Made by a program: the position numbers and the translations under genes
In this document: positions 10,645-20,278 of the stretch, piece after piece
Layout: the number at the start of each line of letters is the position of its first letter
Numbering within the stretch: the stretch's first letter is position 1
The notes under the pieces: model-generated
The model's database searches: none
What the model was told of the DNA's origin: nothing
Seen by the model: the letters and a program-made list of their open reading frames with translations, nothing else
Source of the DNA: Pyxicephalus adspersus
Lineage: Eukaryota; Chordata; Amphibia; Anura; Pyxicephalidae
DNA length: 64,000 nt
NCBI RefSeq assembly: GCF_032062135.1
Contig: NC_092860.1
Span: 1,969,100 to 2,033,099 of the forward strand
Reading direction: 5' to 3'

Positions 10645-12165
10645 ACCAACTACCCCCCCATATGGAATGCAGAACTTGTGTAGAGTGTCTACGTCAGTGG
10701 AAAAATGGAAAACTGAAAAGTTTGAAATTTGTTGTACCTATGGTATGGGGAGAGCCCAGAAATCATCATAATGATTGTTATTTGTGTGCTGGGAATGTAA
10801 AAGAATCGTTACAAGAAACACAAGTGGGAGTACGGTGATATGGAATCAGTAAGACGACCTGTGCCGCATGGTGCTGATGNNNNNNNNNNNNNNNNNNNNN
10901 NNNNNNNNNNNNNNNNNNNNNNNNNNNNNNNNNNNNNNNNNNNNNNNNNNNNNNNNNNNNNNNNNNNNNNNNNNNNNNNNNNNNNNNNNNNNNNNNNNNN
11001 NNNNNNNNNNNNNNNNNNNNNNNNNNNNNNNNNNNNNNNNNNNNNNNNNNNNNNNNNNNNNNNNNNNNNNNNNNNNNNNNNNNNNNNNNNNNNNNNNNNN
11101 NNNNNNNNNNNNNNNNNNNNNNNNNNNNNNNNNNNNNNNNNNNNNNNNNNNNNNNNNNNNNNNNNNNNNNNNNNNNNNNNNNNNNNNNNNNNNNNNNNNN
11201 NNNNNNNNNNNNNNNNNNNNNNNNNNNNNNNNNNNNNNNNNNNNNNNNNNNNNNNNNNNNNNNNNNNNNNNNNNNNNNNNNNNNNNNNNNNNNNNNNNNN
11301 NNNNNNNNNNNNNNNNNNNNNNNNNNNNNNNNNNNNNNNNNNNNNNNNNNNNNNNNNNNNNNNNNNNNNNNNNNNNNNNNNNNNNNNNNNNNNNNNNNNN
11401 NNNNNNNNNNNNNNNNNNNNNNNNNNNNNNNNNNNNNNNNNNNNNNNNNNNNNNNNNNNNNNNNNNNNNNNNNNNNNNNNNNNNNNNNNNNNNNNNNNNN
11501 NNNNNNNNNNNNNNNNNNNNNNNNNNNNNNNNNNNNNNNNNNNNNNNNNNNNNNNNNNNNNNNNNNNNNNNNNNNNNNNNNNNNNNNNNNNNNNNNNNNN
11601 NNNNNNNNNNNNNNNNNNNNNNNNNNNNNNNNNNNNNNNNNNNNNNNNNNNNNNNNNNNNNNNNNNNNNNNNNNNNNNNNNNNNNNNNNNNNNNNNNNNN
11701 NNNNTTGTTAGAGCTCTGAACAAGGACGGTGATTGCTGCAAATACATTTGTAGATTCTTCCCTGGATTGAGTAGTGAAATATAAAAGCAGGAATCTTTGA
11801 TGGAGCCCAGAAACTGATAAATAATGGAAATGTCACAAGTTACATGACTGATACTGAAGCTTCTGCCTGGCACAGCTATGTCATGGTTGGCAGGAACTTC
11901 TTGGGGAACCATAAAGCACAAAATTAGGAAGAACTGCTACAAAACTTGCGTGCTACTATGAGCATAAAGGAAAACTGTCTCCATAGCCATTGGCAATAAT
12001 TTCCAGAAAACCTTGGTGATATCAGTGAGGAACAAGGGGAGAGGATCCATCAAGATATAAAGGTGATGGAAGAAAGGAATCAGATGGGATAGACACATGA
12101 TGGCAGACTACTGCTGGAGCCGTCCTGATCATCAGCATAAAGGAAATCATACAAACTGAGTTTTT
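10645..12165 (+). pseudogene. Broken ORF of an uncharacterised transposon-associated protein family
   Basis: Fragments in several frames on the plus strand align in order with a protein type I recall from many animal genomes but cannot name. Before the gap: EKFEICCTYGMG, HHNDCYLCAGNVK, KKHKWEYGDMESVRRPVPHG. After the gap: CCKYICRFFPGLSSE, AGIFDGAQKLI, EASAWHSYVMVGRNFLGNHK, LQNLRATMSIKENCLHSHW, ENLGDISEEQGERIHQDI and MMADYCWS. The DCYLC cysteine pair suggests a metal-binding segment. At least four in-frame stops and several frameshifts show it is dead, and 825 N remove the middle. No splice sites are needed to connect the pieces, which fits a mobile-element origin. Neighbouring terminal repeats were not found. 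The recall of the family is from memory and unverified. Confidence 0.6.
10880..11704. other. Assembly gap, 825 N
   Basis: Run of N in the middle of the broken ORF at 10645-12165. Long apparent frames across it are artefacts of the N run. Confidence 0.99.
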
Positions 12166-14064
12166 CAATGATTTCTTTGTGATTAGTTATGTAAATATAT
12201 TGAATATAGAATATATTGACATTAAGTATTTCAAAAATTTAATTTTAGATACGTAGGCATATCTAGTTTAATTTTGCTTAATTTTCATATTTTTTTGTTT
12301 TCTTAGAGGTTATTGTTGAGGTCATTATTTCAAAAACTAGAGCCAATCTAGCAAAACCAATATGTGCATCAAACATAATCTAAAATTACTTTAATTTGTT
12401 TAGCAAAAAAATGTTGACCAATGTTATCATTCTGTAGCCTCAAGACAAAGACTGGAAGGGCTATTTAATCTCTATGATACACAGGACATAAGCACTGGAT
12501 GCAGCTCTGAATTTCTGACATGATCCACAGGTATTTGTTTGCACGTTCCTGATAGATATAACATTTTCAGTGGTTTATTTTACAGGCCGTAAGGGAGCAA
12601 ATTGAGCAAGTTCATTGTTAGGGTTTTACATACTGTAAATGGTAAATAATCTTGTTGCTGTCCCCTCGCATGGATAAAGAACAAGTTTGCTTTAAATGTA
12701 ACCTTCCAGGAAAAAGCTGTGCAGTTGCAGATATATAATCCAATAGAATCCAATATAAGTATGCAACGTTTTTTCTTTTTAATAAGAAATCTATAAACCT
12801 TCTCTTTGCATTTTCACAACATTTTGCATTGCACTTCACAAGTGTGTGCATGTAGCTCCAGAAACAGCTGGGAACAGAGCTGTTGTTAATCTCATGGGTG
12901 CATTGCTAGGGTGAAATAATCCCACATTTCCAAGGTGACAATGAAACACCTGTAGAAAGAGAAGATTGAGGAGTGTTGTCACCTAAGTACAAAAAGTTAG
13001 GGAGCTGGAATGATCTTCAGGTTGTAACCAAAAGAAATACATGGGCCATTTGGACAGGAATGAGCACACTGGAAATGAGGCACAATGAGGTTTTATTCAT
13101 TCCGCTCTTAAGATTTAAATTTAATGTAGCTGCAGACACAGTTGCTTGCAGGAACTTCTGCTGAGCTTTAGATCCCCTTCTGCCCACCAGATCCCACATA
13201 ACTAGTCATGAAACACTCCAGTTATGTCAATGCCTGTTTTGTTGCTGCATTACCATTTGCAGGTGTCTTCTGTACCCCCAGCTTGGTCAGTGATGGGAGA
13301 AGCAGAGGACAGATGAGTTCATCCCTTTGTCACTTGCTTTTCTCTTCTATCAGAATTCTTCTTTACTGCAGCACAAATGATTGGCTCTTTGTGATCCTTC
13401 TACCTTTTACAGGCTGTGCTCTGCTGTACAGGAACGGCAATATGCAAACTATATTCAGACATGTACACAGCCTTCATTACAAATACAACTTTCATTTCTC
13501 ATTATTAAATACAGAGCTGGATTATTTAGTTTTCCTTTATATCTGCCTGAAACTCAGCTTTAAAGCATGCAACTTCAGAAGCTCACCCGTTTCCTATTTG
13601 CAGCTTATAGAGCAGAAAACATTGCCACAAGCCACATTATAACTTTTAGCTAGCATATGACAACTCATTATAAATACTTCTAGTAATTACATTGACTAAG
13701 CTAACAAATGACTCCACAACTTTCAAGATCATACAATTGCACTAAAGCCTAGGAATATGCTCTTTGAAAGCCCAGAACAGTTAATCTTTGTTTTAAAGGC
13801 CATTTATCAGGCATCTGTTAAATAAATAACAATTATGATTAAATCACGTCAATAGCTTTCAGATAACCTGGGACAGGAAATAGGGGACGTTCTTAATAAA
13901 TGAGTTGATTGCTGGACAGTGATTCCAGATGTTTTCCCTGTGGCGAAGATCTTTGGATTATGGGTCTAAGAAGTGGATGAATAATTCGAGGGGAGTGAAG
14001 ATGTAATTTTTTTTATAACCACTAGAGAGCAGCAAAGCAAGAAGGAGAAGTAGCAATAGACTCT
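12166..14064. other. No feature recognised
   Basis: About 1.9 kb without a recognised repeat. The longest frame (13208-13642, 144 codons) has no domain, no splice context and ordinary composition, so I regard it as chance. Confidence 0.6.
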
Positions 14065-14236
14065 AATACTCTTAGATTGTAAGCTCTTTGGGGCAGTGTC
14101 CTCTGCTCCTTCTGTCACTGTGTCTGTCCTTCATTTGCAACTCTAATTTAATGTACAGTGATGTGTAATGTTGGAGCTATATAAATACTGTTTATTATAA
14201 TAATAATATTAGTAATAATAATAACAATAATAATAC
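14065..14236 (+). repeat. SINE-like repeat with AAT tail
   Basis: TTAGATTGTAAGCTCTTTGG, ATTTGCAACTCTAATTTAAT, GTACAGTGATGTGTAATGTT and GCTATATAAATACTG are followed by a TTATAATAATAATA tail. The same family occurs at 20145, 28046, 58890 and 61310. It is a short non-autonomous element widespread in amphibians. Confidence 0.75.
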
Positions 14237-15495
14237 AACAGTTTTGTAAATTGTTAGGTTTTGTATAAAGTATGTAAAAGTTAGACTACCTGTCCAGTGT
14301 TTATGGCTGCTTATGCTGCCTCTGGAAACATTGAACCCCTTTATGTATCCTGTGAGCATAGTCGCTAAACAGAAAGTGAAGGGAAATCAAACATTTTGGG
14401 CTCTATTTGAGGTGTAAAACAGGGAATCTTCCATACTTTTCAAAAGCAGTAATTGATTCCCACCAGGCATTGTTGGAGGGATTCCAGATTCCCTGTTTTA
14501 TAAAATGTGCCCTTGGAGCCCATTTGAGCAATAAGTGAGGTCAATTGCTTTCCAATAGGGACAACTCTCTGGGATGCAAAACTTTGGTAAATTTGGACAG
14601 ATTTCCCTCTTGCATATATACAACAGGAAGTGAAGGGAGATCCCCCTACTGTGGTAAACAGAGAAATAAATAACCCGATGGGGGCTTTACCCTTTGGCGC
14701 TCTTTTGGCTGTACATACTTTAATGAATTACAAAATCTGAATACAAGAAGATAAAAATATGGAATCTGGCACTGCTGACTTTTTTGGTAAATGCATGTTC
14801 TTTATTTTAATATGATTATTTGGAGAATCACTGACAAAAGCAGGTGTATAAAAGGTTATGGCATTTTTGGCAAAATGAACATGTGTGTTCTATACTTGCT
14901 AAAAATGAAGCCAGCCAAAAAAAAAAAGGAATGCAACCACCACATCTAAGGACTGGAGAATAGACATGTGCCACAAATTTAGATCTTGAATATACCTTAA
15001 ATTTACAAACCTGTACTTACAATGTGCAAAGTCTGACCTCTCCCTTGAAATCTCTGTCTAAATGGCATTTAGATCCAGTGGATTTAAAATTAAGCTGACC
15101 ACCTTTGCCTAGGGTTGTCTGCTTGCAAATTCAATCTTCCTAAGACCATCTACTTCTCATTTACTTCTCCGGACTGACATCATGATGATATTTGTGTAAC
15201 TTTTCCTAATAAACCAGACAATTGCTGGAAAGAAGAACTAAGATAGCGCCCTCCCCCATACTCCGCACCACCACCTAGACCACCAGCTATGCTATGCACC
15301 ACACAAAAGCCCAGGAATGATGTAAGTAAGAAAAGTGATGACAAAAACAAGGTTTTATCCACAAATATAATAAATATATTATTATCCATTAAGATGAACC
15401 TTGCAACATATATGGTATTATAAAAATAATATTTCATACAGATACGTATACCATACATAATAGGTGCATATATGTGAAGATATGTAAAAGTCTAA
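14237..15495. other. No gene seen; short palindromic element at about 14404-14520
   Basis: GTAAAACAGGGAATCT (about 14416) and AGATTCCCTGTTTTAT (about 14487) are inverted arms around roughly 55 bp. A related structure is at 9600-9728. Nothing else recognised. Confidence 0.5.
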
Positions 15496-15655
15496 AGCTG
15501 CATACACACTTCCAATTATTATCGTTATTCGTTATTATCGTTATTATTATTATCGTTTGTAAACGAACGACGAACGATCCTGCACGATATCTGCGAACGA
15601 TCGTACACCACCGACCCTGTACATACAGATAACGACACGATCGTTCAAAGGTGTG

Positions 15656-15748
<93 letters not shown>

Positions 15749-16030
15749 GTATATATATACACACACACACTCATATACACAATACAGCCTGTATCGAACG
15801 TTTGTTCATCGCGCATGCTCAGAACATGCACGATCACTGAACGACCGTACACACTATAGGTGAACGATCGCCGTCCAATCCGATCCGCCGGTCCAGTCGT
15901 TCATTTCCAACGACTATCCTCGTTCGTCGGCGTCGTTGGTTACCTTTTTTTACGAACCATTTTTGGCCAATTGGTCGTTCGTCGTTCGTCGTTCATTTCC
16001 ACGATAAAAATTGGACGTGTGTACGCAGCT
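15496..16030. mobile_element. CpG-rich MITE, Harbinger-like, with TAA duplication
   Basis: Flanked by TAA on both sides (15493-15495 and 16031-16033). The ends AGCTGCATACACACTTCCAA and, on the other strand, AGCTGCGTACACACGTCCAA are inverted repeats. The body is filled with CGAACGA/TCGTTCG motifs and remains CpG-rich, unlike its surroundings. A (TA)n microsatellite has expanded at its centre. Three-base TWA duplications are characteristic of PIF/Harbinger elements. No transposase is encoded. Confidence 0.7.
15655..15770. repeat. (TA)n microsatellite
   Basis: Nearly pure TA dinucleotide repeat grading into CACACA, inside the MITE. The Tyr/Ile-rich open frames here are artefacts. Confidence 0.95.
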
Positions 16031-16033
16031 TAA

Positions 16034-17344
16034 CATTTTCATGTACTTAATACCTGCCAAAGAGATCGCTGTACTCCTCCTGATCGTGCCTTCATCCGCA
16101 TTTGTATTTAAATCTGCATGTATTCCTACATTCTTCCCCACTGCAAGATTTCTATTGTTTCCAAATATTTCTATAGAATATTTCAAATAGGTAGGATTTT
16201 TATTGCAGAAATGACAGGTTTTGTAAAATAAATAATTGCAATCAGACAGAAAATGCTGAAATGATATCCCCTGTTCCTTCTGCAGTAAAGGTCTTGCCCA
16301 GTAACAATATTGTATTTGTAATGTTTAGCTATACTTTAACTCTTTGTTTAGGGGAAACTCATATTTTAGATTTCCCATTTCTTTTTTTGGTTACAATGGT
16401 CACCAGTACAAATTGATGAGGGAAATAAAATATTAGATGGTATACCCATTTCATACTATATTCCAAATAAATGATTTTGCCTAGAGAAAAACTTGGAATG
16501 ATAAGTGTACTATAAGTGGTTTCACCTGTCCAAATTCTTGCTGGAACAATACTGTGCAGACCATGGGAAGCCAAAGAGCTGCAAATGCAGGTTCTACATA
16601 TCTGTGCTTTCATTTATCATTATTTCCATATCATTTATAGAAAAGTAAGAAACCAGCTAGGAGATTTTGCACACTTCTATGACTGCTGTGATATTTATTC
16701 CGGAATTATTTTCTCTGATTAGTTACTGCTAAGGTATTTCAGTGGTGTTTGACTTTTTGTCTGCTGCAACCAGATAAATAATAAAATGATTTAGGACAAG
16801 TACTACTGTATACTACTGCAGATTTGTTTTTTTTTTGTTATTGTTTACAATGCTAAGAATAACTTCTATACAAGTTAGCACTAAATATGCATTTGAGGGG
16901 GTCCCTTAGTAAACCACACATCATTAAAATATGAAATCTTAGAATTTGAAGCCTGCACAGCTGTTATGACATTTGGTCCAACAATCATATGTTCCTGAAG
17001 GATATAGACTGTTTATTCAATGTTGGATCTCCTTTACAACTGAAGCTATAAACCAGGCTGCAAAGGTCATACAGACTAAACCATACACATGACAATTCAG
17101 AGATTTCTATCTCAGTGATACAAATCAAATAGTAGATCCAGGCTAGGATTCATAATATAATATACAGATGTTAGAAACTGCTTGCTGGGGAGCACAGCTG
17201 TGAAGAATATACAGCTGTGTAGTCTGACTGCAGGAAGTTCTTATTTCAAGGTCATCTACAGCTTTTCTAATATTTCACAAAGCTGGAAATAAAAAAAAAA
17301 CACACCCAATTTAAAATTGAAATAAAGGGGATACTATAACGGGG
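16034..17344. other. No feature recognised
   Basis: AT-rich sequence with no identified repeat or coding frame. Several CAGCTG E-box motifs lie between about 16960 and 17270; at this density they may be chance. Confidence 0.55.
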
Positions 17345-17765
17345 GTTATTGACTTAAAGTGAATCAAGACAAGCTAAACAAGTACATTTTTTATTTTAAA
17401 TGCAGAAAAAAAAAAAGTGCAGCCCGCGGCGATCAAGACAAAATGTATGCACAGAGCCGGGATACTTATATCACACATCCCGGGATGCTCCTGGCTGCGC
17501 AGAAGGAACCTTTTCTTTAATGGGAAAAAAAAGATAGTAATAGTCACAATCTCTTTGTTTCCCTCATCTACATTACCCAAACTCACGCTTGCGCAGTGCA
17601 AGAACGGGTGACGTACGAAGAAGAAGGAAAAAGTTCAAAGAAGATGAAAGCGCCCAATGCTGGCCGAAGGAGGATACTGGAGAAAACTCTGGATGGATTG
17701 ACTTATCTGCAACATTAAAGGTAAGTGTGTTTTTTTATTCTTAGTTTAGTTCCGCTTAGGGGGCT
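17345..17765 (+). repeat. Promoter-like repeat family B, copy 1
   Basis: Shares with 30585-31052 and 42700-43335 an opening like CTTAAAGTGAACCTAAACTC, a T-run, ATCCCGGGATGCTC-type and TTGCGCAG (NRF1-like, about 17589) blocks, GTGACGTACGAAG, and a terminal TTAAAGGTAAGTGTG with a perfect 5' splice-site core (17721-17726), then TTTAGTTCCGCTTA. The start and end are weak inverted repeats. No protein frame. Class unknown. Confidence 0.55.
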
Positions 17766-17944
17766 GTTCATTACCGAAGATGAATTATCACTTTGCAAGG
17801 GATAATTCTCATAGCTGATAGAGATAGTTGATAGTGATAGTTCACTTGCCAAAAATACCCAACCATGTGCAAGGAAATTTAAAAAAGCAAGATTGGTTAC
17901 TTGACGTCAGCAGAACTTCACCTCACTCTTTATGCTAAGTAATA

Positions 17945-18578
17945 CCGTATTTTTTGCCGTATAAGACGCACTTTTTCTTCCCCAAAACTGGGGGGGAAAA
18001 GTTGGTGCATCTTATATGACAAATACCGTGTTAAAAAATAATTAAAATAAGATACTCACCCGATACCCGATCCTGCGTGCGTCTCCTCGATGCTGGCTGC
18101 ACCATGTGTCTCCTCCTGGCTGCAGTGCAGAGTGAAAGAAGCCGGCACACGCGCCCCCGCGATTCTGAACCTGGAAGCACGTCGGAAGCAAGCTGATCCC
18201 TGCCCTAACGCAGTTACCCAGCCATACAGTGGAAAAAAAGGTAAGTCAACGGCACAGAGTGATCAGAAGGGGAATTTGAATGGCACAGAGTGATCAGAAG
18301 GGGAATTTGAACGGAACAGAGTGATCAGAAGGGGAATTTGAATGGCACAGAGTGATCAGAAAGGGACAATCAATGGCACATGAGTGATCAGAAGGGGAAT
18401 ACGGTATGAATGGCACATGAGTGATCAGAAGGGGAATATGAATGGCACATGAGTGATCAGAAGGGGAATACGGTATGAATGGCGCATGAGTGATCAGAAG
18501 GGGAATAATCTTTCAGAATCTTTTTTTTCTAGATTTTCCTCTTATATTCCGGAGCGTCTTATACGGCGAAAAATACGG
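17945..18578 (+). mobile_element. CCGTATTTTT-ended MITE, copy 3
   Basis: Flanked by TA (17943-17944, 18579-18580). Same ends and orientation as copy 1, but with a longer internal minisatellite and a GC-rich left interior (GCCGGCACACGCGCCC). At 634 bp it is the longest ungapped copy. Confidence 0.8.
18250..18512 (+). repeat. Minisatellite inside MITE copy 3
   Basis: Eight units built on GAGTGATCAGAAGGGGAAT. Alternate units carry CAGAG or CATGAG before the core and an extra ACGGTATG insertion, showing higher-order variation. Confidence 0.8.
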
Positions 18579-18640
18579 TATATTCCTTGCACGGGTATAG
18601 TTCAGATTGTGAACAGCCTGTATTTAAACTCAACCCTTTT

Positions 18641-19751
18641 ATATCGGTTTGTTCTGTAACACTGCACACTTTAGCTAGCTTAGCATTGTGTGTATAAATA
18701 CAAAAGGGGTGAGGGCTTGGATGACCTTATCAGTGTTTAACATCAAATCCCTGAACATAGCATGGTCACCAAAATTGGTAGGAAAAAATCATATCACTTT
18801 TTTCCATAAATGAATGAATGGAGTAATGAAGGTAATAGCCATTTTTTTAACACAGCTGTCAATTAAAAAGCTATTTACTATTGTCTCTGAAATTTTCAGA
18901 AGGTCAAGAGGACCTATATGAACATGTAAAAAACAAAATAGGTATGGGATCAATGTTTTTAGAGCAGTTAATTAGCTAAAGATTTTCACTAAAATACTAA
19001 AATGGCTACAAATACAAAAGATTTTAGACTTTTGTCAATCAGAAACATTTTTTTAAATGTGACTCTTTCATCTATTCACAAATTCCACTGCAGTCTAACC
19101 TGTATTGCACTGGTTAGAGAGATAGGTGAAGCTGTAAAGAAAACAGTGTAAGTAAAGGACACATTCATAACACAGCTGCCCTAAAGAACTGTGTGGAGTC
19201 CCCTCTAATATTAAAACCAGTCCCTTTAACAGGCTTGGGACATACCCATTACAGGTCCCCTGTGACCTAGATTGCCAAAGAAGGGGAGGGGCAAAAAGGA
19301 TTTAACCACTTTCTTTTGGAAAAACAATGCCCTGTTGTAGTCTGGTACATTTTTTTTTTACTAGTTTCATGCTTCTATATGTTCCCCTGATCCCCACTGC
19401 AATTTTGGTGACAATACTGGGGCTTTACTATAAAGTAGCGTGATCTGCTGGTGGAAGAAGGCATGAGGTGCTACTGCAAAAATAAAATGCAGAAGACAAC
19501 AGCCCGGATTAGATTGGAACCATATACATCAAAATGGCTCCGAGAAGGATTATTAAAATCAAAATTCAAAACGAACTCTCAAAAGGTGTGATCAGCATGA
19601 AAAACGCTGGGGGGCCCCGTCTTTTCTTGTTTATTTATATTCTGCAATAGCTAGCAATAAACATTTATATACTTTATCTATACTTTGCTTTATGGAAAAC
19701 TGTCATGCTTTTTTTATTATATTTTTCTTTTGTAAAATGTTTCCACAGGTC
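18641..19751. other. No feature recognised
   Basis: AT-rich sequence without an identified repeat, RNA or coding frame. Confidence 0.55.
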
Positions 19752-19759
19752 CTCTAGAA

Positions 19760-20057
19760 CAGTGATTTTTAACCACTGTGCCGCGGCACACTAGTGTGTG
19801 GTGAGAGATCTTCCGGTGTATCGTGGGAAATTATACAATTCCATTGTCCAGTGTCTGTGCTGTAACGACTGGCAGAGTAATGTATTACTCTTCCATGTCA
19901 GTGGGTGGCGGTAGGGAGCTTAATTGCCTTGTTTATTCTTAGGGACAAGAGAATTAGCTAAAGCGTGTCATTTTGTAACATTTTTGATTTGTGGTGTGCT
20001 CCAGGATTTTTCAATGTAAAAAATGTGCCGTGGCTCAAAAAAGGTTGAAAAACACTG
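19760..20057. mobile_element. Short hAT element, 298 bp
   Basis: The ends CAGTGATTTTTAACC and (other strand) CAGTGTTTTTCAACC are the inverted repeats typical of hAT short elements. The eight-base flanks CTCTAGAA (19752-19759) and GTCTAGAC (20058-20065) agree at six positions around a TCTAGA core. It contains GCCGCGGCACACTAG and GTGCCGTGGCTC near the ends. Non-coding. Confidence 0.75.
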
Positions 20058-20144
20058 GTCTAGACATCTCCAGAAATTTTGATGACAGTGCTATGTTCAG
20101 AGACAAACTCAAATAAAAAATGCTCCTAGGCATGAGGTATATCT

Positions 20145-20278
20145 CCTGTTTGACTGTCTATATCTGTGTGTCATTTGCAACCCCTATTTAATGTACAGTG
20201 CTGCAGAATATGTTGGCATTTTATAAATCCTGTTTATTATTATTGGTATTTTTAATAATAATAATAATAATAATAATG
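20145..20278 (+). repeat. SINE-like repeat, 3' part
   Basis: CATTTGCAACCCCTATTTAA, GTACAGTGCTGCAGAATATG and ATAAATCCTGTTTATTATTA followed by an (AAT)n tail; same family as 14065 and 61310. Confidence 0.7.

Larger units (their letters stand above)
17766..18640. mobile_element. Palindromic MITE interrupted by MITE copy 3
   Basis: Sequence at 17766-17942 (TTCATTACCGAAGATG, CACTTTGCAAGGGATAAT, GATAGTTGATAGTGATAG) continues after the inserted element as ATTCCTTGCACGGGTATAG from 18581. The outer parts look like two arms of a short inverted-repeat element. Boundaries are approximate. Confidence 0.35.

Noticed and set aside
10809..11921. 370-codon frame
   Set aside because: Nearly all of it is translated N. 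The real information is the broken plus-strand ORF on either side of the gap.
13208..13642. 144-codon frame, longest ungapped plus-strand frame outside repeats
   Set aside because: No recognisable domain, no splice sites or promoter, ordinary AT-rich composition; expected by chance in 64 kb.
15550..15863. Tyr/Ile-repeat proteins on both strands
   Set aside because: Translation of a (TA)n microsatellite.
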